Shown here piece by piece: positions 1-16,500 of a stretch of 60,000 nt of DNA; the first letter of the stretch is position 1; each line of letters begins with the position of its first letter. Under the pieces are notes generated by a model, which was given only the letters and a program-made list of their open reading frames with translations, ran no database searches and had not been told where the DNA came from. The translations under genes were made by a program, and so were the position numbers. Origin of the DNA: Bolinopsis microptera (taxonomy: Eukaryota > Ctenophora > Tentaculata > Lobata > Bolinopsidae); assembly GCF_026151205.1 (NCBI RefSeq), contig NC_087077.1, forward strand, positions 17,842,475 to 17,902,474, given 5' to 3'.

Positions 1-366
1 CAACCTATAGAAAGGTTAAATGTGGACTAATAAATAGTTTAAGCTGATAAAGAAGCAACATCCTGAGTACAACATTCGTTTGAACTTTAAAAAATGGCAT
101 AATCGTGGTGTCCGTCACGGTGGAATTGCCCAAGTGTTAAGTAGCTGCCAAAATTGTAATATTAAAAAGCGATGGATTGAACAGAGTTCATTATCTCATC
201 TGCAAATGATATGGTGAGTACTTAGTACTGACGTCACCTGCTGACATAATCCTCTGGTGATTTCAATTCAATATCCCAGATAAGATCTTATAACAACCTG
301 CCCAAGAGATATCAGGAGATATCAGGAGGGGGCCATTTTTTTTCACCATTTTTCACCATTTGATCA

Positions 367-391
367 CCCCCCCCCCCCCCCCCCCCCCCCC
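367..391. repeat. Poly-C homopolymer (25 nt)
   Basis: An uninterrupted run of 25 C, directly followed by GGG. Its length is likely to vary between individuals and between sequencing reads. Confidence 0.95.
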
Positions 392-1393
392 GGGAGATAA
401 AAGAAGATATTACTATCCTTTATCCCACGACCCACTTACAAGATCTTTCATCTCAAACCGTTAAATATAATCATATGCTTGATTTTGTGATTGTTGACCG
501 TAATTTAATGTTAACCGTGTTTAAAACATAGATAAACCAAATGTTTGGTTTTTCAAAGCTTACTTTTTTATTTACTTTAAGTTTAGGTGACATTCTGTCG
601 ATAAAAGGCAGTGCCCGTTGCATCATGTCAGAACTACAAGTCAGAATTTGATTTAACCAAAAATTTGATTTGACATTTTCCATTTAACACTCATTTACCG
701 AGCAGAATCTCAAGATTCATCCATCATCCCGATATTAACAGTAGGGATTATTTTGCACTTTAGGCACTTGACAGATGGCTTCAGATTAATTTAAGCAGTT
801 TTGAGGTTATTCAGTTTTCATCCGAAATTGAAACGTTAATCGGGCACAGCTTAGCACCCTATTAAACAGGATCTAATCGAGATCAGAACAGCTCCCAATT
901 TGTACAATTCAATCTGATCTTTTTACAGGCGTTTAAATGGATCACGCACACAGAGTGGCTCCAAAAATCTTATACATATTACAATTTTTTACTTTAGATC
1001 TTTAAATTTCAATCAAGCGTGAACGCCTTCTTTCAGGAGCTGATTAAATTGTGGCCAACCAGATTTCGATTCAGCTGAATGGAATAAGAGAGCTAATACG
1101 TACAGGAGAATTACGTAAATTCACTATTCAGTCTAGGATTGCCGGGCTGAAACTTTAAATCGTGACGTTTTAACTGGTGGTAATGCCATTTCTAGGGATA
1201 TTTTCATTTGAAATACCATAATATAATGTATTGTTGGAATAACCATTAGATGGCATAATTTCAAAATAAAATGAAACCAGATGGAGGGAGTAAGATGGAA
1301 AAATCAAAGCATTCAAAAATGTTTGGAAACCGACCGAGTCTATGCCTATTGTTAGAAGGATCAGAAGGCGGGGCGCGGGCGGTACCAGCATTG

Positions 1394-1427
1394 TAGTATT
1401 ACTATAATGTACATTATAGTAATACTA
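1394..1427. repeat. 34-bp perfect palindrome
   Basis: Two 17-nt halves (TAGTATTACTATAATGT and its exact reverse complement) abut with no spacer. The sequence is AT-rich and can extrude a hairpin or cruciform. No flanking duplication or TIR element was recognised. Confidence 0.9.
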
Positions 1428-1646
1428 TAATATTTATAGTAAGAGTAATGGTACACAATTTACTGATTCACGTATAGCAATTTAAAGCCTTGCGTAGTGG
1501 AAAGTTCTGAAGACCACACTAGTGTACTGAACGTTGAGAAAAAATATCCTAATTAAACGTTTTTTTTTTCCTTCTAATTAATTACGATTATTTTACCCCA
1601 TTTGACGTTTACATCAAGTTCATTTACAAAGGGCGAAGAAACTTAC

Positions 1647-7256
<5,610 letters not shown>

Positions 7257-7559
7257 GCTGTTGAAAATGCCGTCGACCCCCGTGATTGCGCTGCTTAAGT
7301 CATCACACAACTATCATGGGAAAATATTAATGCTGTGCCAAGCATCCAATATTATAGTATAGAGTTGCAATAAAAATATTAGAAATATGTATTAATAAAT
7401 ATAAAGATTTGTATTGTAATTTATAGTAATAATAATAACAAGGTTCCTGCTCAGAACATCCAGAACTAGTGAGTAGTTATAGTGGGTTCAAAGCTGATAC
7501 TCATGGCGGGCAAATTTGAGGTCAAATCAAATCAAATCAAACGTCAAGTAAATTGTTAG

Positions 7560-7976
7560 AGACACAATTGTTTGTTCATTATGTGTGATCAGGTGATTAG
7601 GTTGAGGCTAGATCCGCATTAAGGTAATCGTGTAGAGAGCCCAATTACAATGTCGTAATTGGGTAATCATTGAGTACCCAATCAATTTTGATAACAAGAT
7701 AAACAAATTGCTTGATAACTTTGTCATTTTAAATCTGTTTCGCAACCATCTTTTCAGATTATATTCCGGATTAATGACCTGTTGCAATATGTTACAACGG
7801 AGTCTCTGGCATGTTCACAAACATGAGTATAAGCAATTCAATGTTGATTGGGTGTGGCCCCCAAAAATCGAATTTTTAAATTTTGGTGACGGAATCCTCG
7901 AACAAGTAGGTACAGTAAGCCATCTGCAAAGCAACAACTCTCAAATATAAAACACAGCGGTGGTATAAGACCCAAC
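7560..7976 (+). mobile_element. Truncated copy of the TIR element found complete at 42587-43353
   Basis: The segment matches the reverse complement of about 42610-43060. Shared blocks include TGTGATCAGGTGATTAGG, GCTTGATAACTT and a long stretch ending CAACTCTCAAATATAAAACAC. It ends at AGACCCAACGT, exactly where the 33-bp terminal inverted repeat should begin, so this copy lacks that terminus. An apparent 80-codon frame inside it (7708-7950) resembles one in the other copy only because the DNA is homologous. I do not regard it as a gene. Confidence 0.75.
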
Positions 7977-8971
7977 GTATGGGTAATGACTTTTAGATCA
8001 GGATGGCAGGTTCCACCTTCTGTTATAATATAAGGGATTTACTACCCACACAGGAGTAATTTGGGGGATATTTTTGGGTGTTTTGTTGATTCACCTCTCT
8101 GCCGTTTTCTGCCAAAATCATGGTATAGTGTAGTTTGATATTATGTTTACATTACACTACAGTGTAGATGTATTGAAGAGTTACCCTAGTAAGATTCTCA
8201 ATCATTTGGCAGGGACCCTCCTCATTTAACCATCAATCACAGTGTTCCAATCATTCAGCTGAGTCAACCGAGAAGACATAAAACTTCGCATAGATCCACC
8301 AGATCCTTAGCTATCACCTTAGACGGTGTAAACTAGGATTCGAACCCTGGACCACTCCGCCACCTGGCCCCTGATGTGCTTAAAGGGCATTATTGAAATT
8401 TTGAATTCTTTTTTCAAGATTTCTTTTTACGGTCAAACAAAAATTTCAAAACCAAATAATTTTCCCCAGGAACCCTCTTTTGGTAACCCATTTGAGGCTT
8501 AAATGCAGAAATTGGCCAAATTGGACACCTGCTCATCAGGCTTATTGGGATATGTCCTTGCTTTAGGGATATTTCTTATTGATCTTATTTGTTCCTTCCC
8601 ACTTATCCTTAAACAGGTTTTTTAGTACATAGTATAATATTTTGGTTTACAGTGAAGCAACCCTTGGTCAATCACTGATGTGTAAACATACATTTGGCAT
8701 TTAAGTACCAAATAAATGATACAAGTTGAATGATACATTTTCAATTTTAAGGGATTCCAATCTCTTGAAGCCATTACTGGACCACCAACCCCTTTATATC
8801 AGATTTGTAGTAGTACCACGTTACCCCGACCAATCTGTTTACAGTTGTATGTAAGAACATTTAAGACAACTAGGTGTCTCCTAAAGGGATTTAAGTACTT
8901 CTGTGGTTAATACTGCTACCTAGGTTCAAGGGTGCTACAAGGTTGCTACAAGGTTTCACACCTGCAGGTTA
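7977..8971. other. Intergenic stretch, no host gene seen
   Basis: Apart from the SINE candidate I find no coding exon, RNA gene or repeat boundary here. The base composition is uniform and AT-rich. Confidence 0.5.
8170..8376 (-). mobile_element. tRNA-derived SINE with collapsed anticodon region
   Basis: On the minus strand an A-box-like TGGCGGAGTGG (8362-8352) is followed after only five bases by a perfect B-box GGTTCGAATCC (8346-8336). In a true tRNA these boxes are about 30-40 nt apart, so the D-to-anticodon region is missing and this cannot be a functional tRNA. About 160 bp of body follows downstream. The ends were set by eye. Related copies elsewhere would confirm the family. Confidence 0.5.
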
Positions 8972-9262
8972 TGTTAGGGATATATTTGTCATATATCCTT
9001 TTCTCTAGATTTCCTATATTAGGATATATCTTTATGTAACCCCATGTTTTCCTTAAGCATGGTTGTTTTATATGACAGACTCTAGAGACCTACTAGAGCT
9101 TACGATCCTTGACGGAGCTTTCTTGGTGAGTTACTTTCTCTCCGTCAAGTGTTTATGGGTTTATCCCTTTTACTCTTTATAGAAGTATTGTGAGTTATTC
9201 AGATTGACTAAAGGTATTATTTACTATACATTGATATAGATCATTTCAGCTTGGTTATACGA
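8972..9262 (+). repeat. LTR-like repeat, copy A (291 bp)
   Basis: Begins TGTTAGGGATATATTTGTCA and ends GGTTATACGA. It is nearly identical over its 291 bp to copy B at 9697-9987. Copy A runs straight into a 27-28 nt poly-A tract (to about 9288), whereas copy B runs into the copia leader. It is probably a displaced LTR copy of the plus-strand copia family. Confidence 0.7.
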
Positions 9263-9696
9263 AAAAAAAAAAAAAAAAAAAAAAAAACAGTCGAGGAACT
9301 CTTCTCTCCTGCTGTAAGTTTTCTTTGTGTATGCTTCTGGTGGATGATTCTCTCTACTCTTCTACTCTGCTATCTTCAAAACTGAATTGGCCATGGACTT
9401 TTGTATTGTATCGTAAAAGACATTTATTGTAAGAGATGCTGTGTTTTAATTGGCATTGGTGACTACTTGAGATTTATTTATTATATTTGATGAACTTATA
9501 ATTTGCGGGGTTTTTTATTCTACTTATTTGATAATATTATGAGAGTGTATTTTTAATAATGCTTTTATATTTGTTAGAGTTTATAGTGAGAGATATTGAG
9601 TATCTCATTTTAATATTTTAATCAAGCAAGAATGCTTTGTCTTTCCTCTGGGTGATTTAATCGTTTCTAGTTTTCTAACTTTGTTAGGCGGGATAT
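9263..9696. other. Spacer between the two LTR-like copies
   Basis: Starts with a poly-A run, then about 400 bp of AT-rich sequence without a gene. The last bases carry a duplicated GTTAGGCGGGATATT motif that leads into copy B. It may be the remainder of a longer LTR (8972-9696) or unrelated filler. Confidence 0.4.
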
Positions 9697-9987
9697 TGTT
9701 AGGCGGGATATTGTCATATATCCTTTTCTCTAGATTTCCTATATTAGGATATATCTTTATGTAACCCCATGTTTTCCTTAAGCATGGTTGTTTTATATGA
9801 CAGACTCTAGAGACCTACTAGAGCTTACGATCCTTGACGGAGCTTTCTTGGTGAGTTACTTTCTCTCCGTCAAGTGTTTATGGGTTTATCCCTTTTACTC
9901 TTTATAGAAGTATTGTGAGTTATTCAGATTGACTAAAGGTATTATTTACTATACATTGATATAGATCATTTCAGCTTGGTTATACGA
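9697..9987 (+). repeat. LTR-like repeat, copy B (5' side of plus-strand copia element)
   Basis: Same 291-bp sequence as copy A, directly followed by the leader of the gag-pol reading frame that starts at 10045. Its first 80 or so bases occur again, inverted, at 12941-13020. I could not place the exact LTR end or an unambiguous primer-binding site. Confidence 0.65.
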
Positions 9988-10044
9988 TTACTGGGTTTCA
10001 TTGCTTATTACCTACAAACATTGGACAGCAGACTACACTCAACG

Positions 10045-12426
10045 ATGAAGAACAAAGTTCCATCCTTCAGTGGGAAGGCCAGTGAGTACAGCAAATGGAA
10101 GAAGCTAGTCACCATGTGGGCGACAGTTTGTGAAGAGGATGACACTAAGAAACAGGGAGTCTTACTTATCATGAACATGGCTGACAAGGCGTCAGATTTA
10201 ATAATTGATGAAGCAGACACTAGCGTAGCTGTAATCATTAAAAAATTGGACTGTATTTATGAAAGCGACAATGATCTTATGGACCAATTTGATCAATTTT
10301 ACCGATTTAGACGCAGTAAAGATCAAACTATGAAAGAGTATATTCACTTTTACAAAAGCAAGGTTGCTAAACTGAAAACTGGTGGACTTGAAATTCCAGA
10401 TTTAATTCTTTCATATCTAATTATTGAAGGAGCGCAGCTCAGTGAAAGTGACAAGCGCATCGCTAATGCAACATGTACTAATAAAACTATGAGTGACTCC
10501 AAAAAAGCACTGTTGCGATTAACTGATTCACATGTTAACACCCCCTTAATCACGTCTGACTCTTCCAAGATTCAGATTAGACCCGTTGTTAAAGAGGAGC
10601 AAGAGATAAACTTCTATGGGAGTCATCAAGAAGAAGAGGAGGTACTGTACAACAGAGACAGAAGAAATCAAAGACCCCCATTTAACAGAGATCAAAGAAA
10701 CACGACCTACAGCCGTGAGTGTTATGGATGTGGTGACCTGAACCATATGATTAGAGACTGCCCTCATGTACGTGAATTGCGGCAAAGAATGACTGGATCC
10801 AACAACAGATCCAACAATAATAGCAGATCCAACAATAGCAGATCCAACAACAATAGCAGAGGCTATAATAATTATTTATGTTCTGAAGAAGCTAGCTATG
10901 ATGATCAGTTTTATGAGAGCCAACAGAGCTCATCTGATGTAAGTGGGATACCTATATTCTTCCAATCTAATATTGGAAGCGAGATTGAGACTATACTTTT
11001 AGTTGACGAAACAATCAATCAAGCAGTTCTTGATTGCGGAGCCAGTCGTACCGTATGTGGCACAGAATGGTACACTATTTACCTAGACTCACTCCCTGAA
11101 AAGGTTAGAGAACAAGTGACTGAATACCCTTCCGACACCATGTTCAGGTTTGGGGTCGGCACTATGAGAGCATCAAAGAGAGTTCTTATCCCAGTGACAA
11201 TATGCAAACGTGACATCAGATTAGAGGTAGATGTGGTAGCCACGGATATTCCCCTCCTCATATCACTACAGACTATGAAAGCTTTAGGAATGAATATTGA
11301 TTTTGAGACCGATGAAGCTAAGATTGATGGTAATTCATTCTCCTTAACAACAACAAGTACAGGACATTATGCCTTACCACTAGCAAAAGAGAGAGACCCA
11401 TCCTATGTCAACAATGTCACTTGTGAGATTATGATTGCCAATGAAGATCATACAGGCGTACTTGAAGCTAAGAAGAAAGCCCTTAAACTTCATAAGCGCT
11501 TTGCACATGCAGGTTCAGGGAGAGTAATTAAACTTCTGAAGAATGCAGATATGTCCAATAAAGAAGTTGAGAGAGAGCTGATAGTTTTAGATACCTCTTG
11601 TGACTACTGCCTTAAACATAAACGTGCTCATCCAAGACCCACAGTTGCCTTACCTCTTGCATACCAATTCAATGAATTAGTAACCATGGATCTCAAGAAG
11701 ATAAATGGAACGTGGATCCTTCATTGCTGTGACTATGTAACCCGTTTCTCATCTGCACACGTCCTGATGAGCAAAGACTCAGATGAGGTGATGGAGAAAC
11801 TTTTTGAATGCTGGATTTCAGTATTCGGGCCACCGGAAAAGATTCTTACAGACAACGGCGGAGAATTTGTCAATGACAAATGGCAGTCAATGTTTGCAGC
11901 TTTCAACATACTACACAAAGACACTGCTTCAGAAGCACCATTCCAGAACGGTATTTGCGAACGTCACAATGACTTGATTGGTCACATGACTCAAAAGGTA
12001 ATGGAGGATGTTAAATGCAAGATTGAAATTGCTCTTATGTGGGCTATACACGCTAAAAATTCTCTTATTAGCGTACTAGGTTTCTCACCGTACCAGTTAG
12101 TCTTTGGGAAGAATCCAAACATTCCAGGAAATAGTACCAATAAATTACCAGCAATGTCATCGTACACATCCAGTCAAACTGTTGCAAATCACCTAAACAG
12201 CTTGAGAATGTCTAGAGAAGCTTACATCAAAGCAGAGAATGCAGAAAGAGTGGCTCGTGCTATGAGAGGACGAGTTTATGCTGGAACACACCAAAGGTTC
12301 TTCAGTGGGGATATTGTATATTACAAGAAGAGAGACTTAAAACAATGGCAAGGACCAGGAAAAGTACTTGGACAAGATGGAGCGCAGGTATTGGTCAAAA
12401 CAGGAGCCAGAACCTTAATGTTGTAA
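10045..12426 (+). CDS. Ty1/copia gag-protease-integrase polyprotein, lacking RT and RNase H
   Basis: A 793-codon frame. The ATG at 10045 opens MKNKVPSFSG, the usual start of a copia gag with a UBN2-type domain. In order: gag; CCHC knuckle CYGCGDLNHMIRDC (about 10720-10765); aspartic protease motif VLDCGAS (about 11027), with Cys where DSG or DTG is usual; integrase zinc region H..H...C..C (KLHKRFAHA, CDYCLKHK). The catalytic DDE triad is TMDLK, LTDNGGEF and ASEAPFQNGICERH. The frame stops 20-30 residues past the integrase, where a short AT-rich segment (12424-12475) interrupts it. No reverse transcriptase follows before the element ends, so this copy cannot retrotranspose by itself. It runs opposite to the other copia element and is related but clearly not the same family. 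Confidence 0.9.
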   Translation: MKNKVPSFSGKASEYSKWKKLVTMWATVCEEDDTKKQGVLLIMNMADKASDLIIDEADTSVAVIIKKLDCIYESDNDLMDQFDQFYRFRRSKDQTMKEYIHFYKSKVAKLKTGGLEIPDLILSYLIIEGAQLSESDKRIANATCTNKTMSDSKKALLRLTDSHVNTPLITSDSSKIQIRPVVKEEQEINFYGSHQEEEEVLYNRDRRNQRPPFNRDQRNTTYSRECYGCGDLNHMIRDCPHVRELRQRMTGSNNRSNNNSRSNNSRSNNNSRGYNNYLCSEEASYDDQFYESQQSSSDVSGIPIFFQSNIGSEIETILLVDETINQAVLDCGASRTVCGTEWYTIYLDSLPEKVREQVTEYPSDTMFRFGVGTMRASKRVLIPVTICKRDIRLEVDVVATDIPLLISLQTMKALGMNIDFETDEAKIDGNSFSLTTTSTGHYALPLAKERDPSYVNNVTCEIMIANEDHTGVLEAKKKALKLHKRFAHAGSGRVIKLLKNADMSNKEVERELIVLDTSCDYCLKHKRAHPRPTVALPLAYQFNELVTMDLKKINGTWILHCCDYVTRFSSAHVLMSKDSDEVMEKLFECWISVFGPPEKILTDNGGEFVNDKWQSMFAAFNILHKDTASEAPFQNGICERHNDLIGHMTQKVMEDVKCKIEIALMWAIHAKNSLISVLGFSPYQLVFGKNPNIPGNSTNKLPAMSSYTSSQTVANHLNSLRMSREAYIKAENAERVARAMRGRVYAGTHQRFFSGDIVYYKKRDLKQWQGPGKVLGQDGAQVLVKTGARTLML

Positions 12427-12526
12427 TATGGTATTTAGAGATATCTTTTAGGATATCTTAGTTTTAGTATAACGTTTAAACGTCCATCCTTGTAAGCTAA
12501 TCTTAAAGCAAACTGCTGAAAAACAG

Positions 12527-13048
12527 ATGAACTCACCAGATCAGACACAAGCAGAAGAAATTGAACAGACTAATAAGAGTCCTGAGAAACAGACAATCCC
12601 TGATAACACCGACAGTGATTCTGATGATGATGAACCTAGACCAGTCATTCCTCCATTAGAACAGGTAACAGAAGACACTGCTGCAAGCACAGAGCATAAC
12701 AACATCGAAGTTGACGCAGAGAAAGAAAATGTGCAAAATGAGACACCAGAAATACAGCCTGAGTCTATGGAGATAGAAGCAACAGTCGAGGAACCAGTCA
12801 ACACAGAGGAATTCTTTGATGCTGAGGATTCCATAGATGAGGAAAAGGACAATGGAATATCTTCCAGACTTAGATCACGCTCATCGACTCAAATGACAAG
12901 AGGAGATGTCATCTACATTAAGAACATTGAATTCAAAACATGGGGTTACATAAAGATATATCCTAATATAGGAAATCTAGAGAAAAGGATATATGACAAT
13001 ATCCCTCCTAACAATATTGGCGTTCCTATCCTAAAGTGCACCTTCTAA
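12527..13048 (+). pseudogene. Acidic linker remnant of the plus-strand copia pol, running into an inverted LTR piece
   Basis: A 173-codon frame. Its first 130 residues are acidic and low in complexity (DSDSDDDEPRP, EEFFDAEDSIDEE) and end in SSRLRSRSSTQMTRG, like the linker between integrase and RT in copia polyproteins. From about residue 138 the frame translates the inverted LTR fragment (12941-13020) and is therefore not an original coding sequence. RT and RNase H, expected next, are absent. Confidence 0.6.
12941..13020 (-). repeat. Inverted LTR-end fragment of the plus-strand copia element
   Basis: The reverse complement of this 80-bp segment matches the start of copies A and B. It reads ATATTGTCATATATCC, then CTCTAGATTTCCTATATTAGG, then TTTATGTAACCCCATG. 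A normal 3' LTR would be a direct repeat, so this end is rearranged. Confidence 0.85.
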
Positions 13049-13134
13049 CCAGGTTGAAGTCAACCTAACCAGAAACTTTTGAAAATTCTTCCACCCATTT
13101 TAACGGCAAACACCCTTACTCCTTTTCAACAACT

Positions 13135-13317
13135 TGTTAAATCAGAGAAGCAATGACACACGTTGATAAGTCAGGAAAGAAGTCAATAGATATACAAAGA
13201 CCCCACGGCTAACAGAGACATCATATATATAACATACTCCTGAAATATAGGGAGTTAACTCACATTCAAATATAGATACAAACATATAAAATATAATAGG
13301 AGAATATCAAGTTCACA
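13135..13317 (-). repeat. 3' LTR of minus-strand copia element
   Basis: 183 bp, TG...CA ends, reads as identical to the LTR at 18048-18230, flanked on the outside by CAACT. Confidence 0.95.
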
Positions 13318-13583
13318 ATCTCCCTAAACTTTCTCTCAAATATTAAAAATGTTTAAATATTAAAAATCCCTAAAAACAACATACCCAAGTATCAAACTGG
13401 GCTACCTTTAAAACACAGATTCTGCCGTGGGTCAATTCAATCAAAACAATAGAATTATATCAAATAATTCATTCTCATTCAATCACACTTTTTATTTTAA
13501 AAGTTCAGTTCTAACTTTCATTATACATTACAGTTTAATAGTTCAATTCCAACGTTCATTACACATTACATCAATTACTGAGC

Positions 13584-16500
13584 TTACAATACAGAGTACT
13601 GTCTCAGTTCACTAGGAAGTGTCCCTTTTTCTAACACCTCACGCAACAAAGACGAAGATGCACCAGCCTTTGTCAAACAGTCTGCAAGCTGGAGATTTGT
13701 TGGAACCCACACATAACGTACTTCATTTCTGTTGAATCGTTGTCTTAGACAAGCCATGGGAATCCTCAACCCTTTGTCTTCAAGGGTGTTTGTTGTTTTC
13801 ACAGCATCAAAGAGAGACTTGCAATCCGTTATACAGACTATAGGAACATCTATTTTCACAATTTCATTCCACTGCGCTTTAATCAGCTCTGCAGACTCCA
13901 GGCCGTCAACTAATGCCCAACTTTCAGCAGCTAATGTGCTCTTACATACTTTCTTTATCTTTCTACTCTGCCATGTAAGTGGACAGCACTGACCAGATCG
14001 GTCAACCATCAATACAAGATGCCCACCTTGTGAGGATCCATCAGCCAGGTTACCAAAGGAAGCATCACTGAATACAACCATTGTTGTGTGTTGAAGGTCA
14101 AGTGAAGGAAACCTGATTGACAGTGGGTTTTTCTGCATAAAAACAATTGTCTTGTTCACCAGTTTCAGATCTTTGATCGTTCCCGAAGCATAGGAGTTGG
14201 ATGCAATGCATGTGCCATACGCAATATCTGGTCGTGACTGTGTTGCTGCCCAGAGCAGCTGTCCTGCTACTGATCGCAACTGACTTCTTTCTGCCTCATT
14301 GATTGGACATGCATTCAGTTTTACTTTGTTCTGGTCGATTTTGATTCTGCTCACTTGATTTACATAACCCAGCTGTGATATTTTGATTGCCCTGTAACTT
14401 TGACTGAGATCGAGCCCAGTGTACGTAAAGGATGTATCGACTTACATGCTGAGCTTGTATTTCATTTTTAAGGCACCAATGACCTCTTTGATGAATATTT
14501 CCAGTCCTCCAAACATAATATCATCAACATGGATCACTATGATCCCACACGGCTTATCATTTCTCTGTAAAAAGAAAAATGATTCATCGTACACTGACAC
14601 TGTTACACCAAGCTCTACTAGGGTATCTCTTAGTTCGACATACCACATTCTTGGACCATCGACCAAGCCATAGATGCATTTGAGGAGTTTCCACAATTTT
14701 CCAGATACCTTAGCTTCATTTGGTGGTTTAATGTATACTGTTCTTGAGATATCTTTTCCCTGTAGAAAAGCAGCCTGTACATCAATGTGCTGCAGTTTCC
14801 AATGCTCTGCTTGCAAAAGAGTAATTGCCAATCTGATTGAGTCCCTACTGCATGTTGGGGAATCTGATCGTATTGCTTGATTTTTCTCCTGATAGCCTAG
14901 AGCAACTAACCGTGCCTTGTACACATTCGTGGTATTCTTTATCTTCTTTGTGATTACCCACCTCACACCAATCGTTTTCTGACCTTCATCAGAAACTTCC
15001 TCATAGACTTTATTGGTACAAAACTTTTCAAGCTCTGCCTCCTTAGCATCAACAATTGCTTGTTCACATGAATCTGTAACGCTTGTAAACATAACTTCAT
15101 GTTCCTGCTCCTCTTCTGTATCTTCGTGCCATTCCTCTGTTAACTCAAACCAGTCGACACAATGAGTTTCTTCCTCCCCATCAAGCTGAATGTTCAGGCA
15201 GTTTCTGTATTTTCCTCCAGCCTTACCTGCTCTACTAAGGATGTAAGCCTTCTCCCAGACATCCTCTTCTCCCTCTTCAGGGTACTTGGGTTTGTACATC
15301 ACAGAAGTTTTCGTCTTAGGCAGGTTTTTATTTCCATTACCATTAACACTGGCTGTGCTTACAGGAGCACTAGAAGGAGTATCTATTTCATCAGTTATTT
15401 GCGCCTGAGCCAATGGCAAACTGTCATTTTCATCCTGATTTCTTTCTTCTGTTCTTGTCATATTTTTCTCAAAGTCAGATAATTCATCATCGTTCGATTC
15501 TGAAGGAGCTTTGACACTGACGGGATCACTTTTGTCCTTCAAATTACCAGTTTCTTCTAATTCAGGGACATATGTTGGCTTAATGTGACAAGGATGTACC
15601 TTGATGATTTGAAATCCATGCTTTACAACAAACGTCTGACCATCCCGACCTATGACAACACCTGGTCCATGCCAGGAGTCACTGTTGTTTCTTTTATAGA
15701 AAATCTTTTCCCCTGGATCGAGATGAACATCATTACATGTTCTGACCTGGCTTTTCAAAGCTCTCATGATCTTGGAACTATTCTCTGCTCTTATAAACCC
15801 CTCTCTGGCAATCCTCATTGCTCTTAGATGATTCTCTACAGTTTCACTACAGACACTACTACTCGATTCCATTGCAGGAAGCTTACTGTCTATCACATTG
15901 GGGAAAGATGGATTTCTACCCATAACCAACTGCATGGGTGAATACCCACCCGTCATTTGTAAAGAGTTTTTAGCACTAAGTGCCCAGCTCAAAGCTGTTT
16001 TCCACGAACAATTCGAATCTTGCTTTGTCTTTATCATACTTTCAGCTAGAACTTGATGATGGCGTTCAACCATACCATTGCTAAAAGGACTTTCAGCTGC
16101 CGATTGTTGTGATTCGATATTGAATCTCTCACACATTTCTACATATTGAACTGCATTAGAAAACTCCCCTCCATTATCGGCCATAAAACGGCGGGGAGGC
16201 CAGAACTGTGCTATCCACCCAGAACAGATTGCCTCTACAATTGTCTCTTTTCGTTTATTTGGAACCAACAATGCAACTGAATATCGTGTAGCACAGTCAA
16301 TCATGTGCAGAAATGTTACCTCTCCCTGGACCGTTTTCAAGTCCATAGCTACACAATCATTAAACACTGTTCCTCGTGGGAGACCAACTACTGGTCTGGG
16401 CTTTGGCTTAGAGTATCTTTGACACACTTCACACTTTTGGCATACATCCTCTAGTACCTCAAGAAATAGTTTAGAGTCAAAACCTGCATTCTTTAGGAGG

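Larger units (their letters stand above)
1..1646. other. Left-edge non-coding stretch (probable G-alpha intron)
   Basis: I see no exon here that continues the G-alpha frame from the donor at 1646. The next expected segment (switch I region) was looked for on the minus strand; the best candidate near 235-290 has stops or no acceptor in phase. The stretch probably lies inside the intron after exon 5, with the rest of the gene beyond the window. It holds a poly-C run and a short perfect palindrome, listed separately. Confidence 0.5.

Noticed and set aside
235-300. Possible next G-alpha exon on the minus strand (reads LIWDIELKSPEDYVS, with a GTGACG donor)
   Set aside because: No acceptor in the required phase precedes it and stops occur just upstream; the resemblance to the helical-domain end is weak.
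7708-7950. 80-codon frame similar to a frame near 42642-42851
   Set aside because: Both lie in copies of one TIR element; the similarity is DNA homology and neither shows a protein domain.
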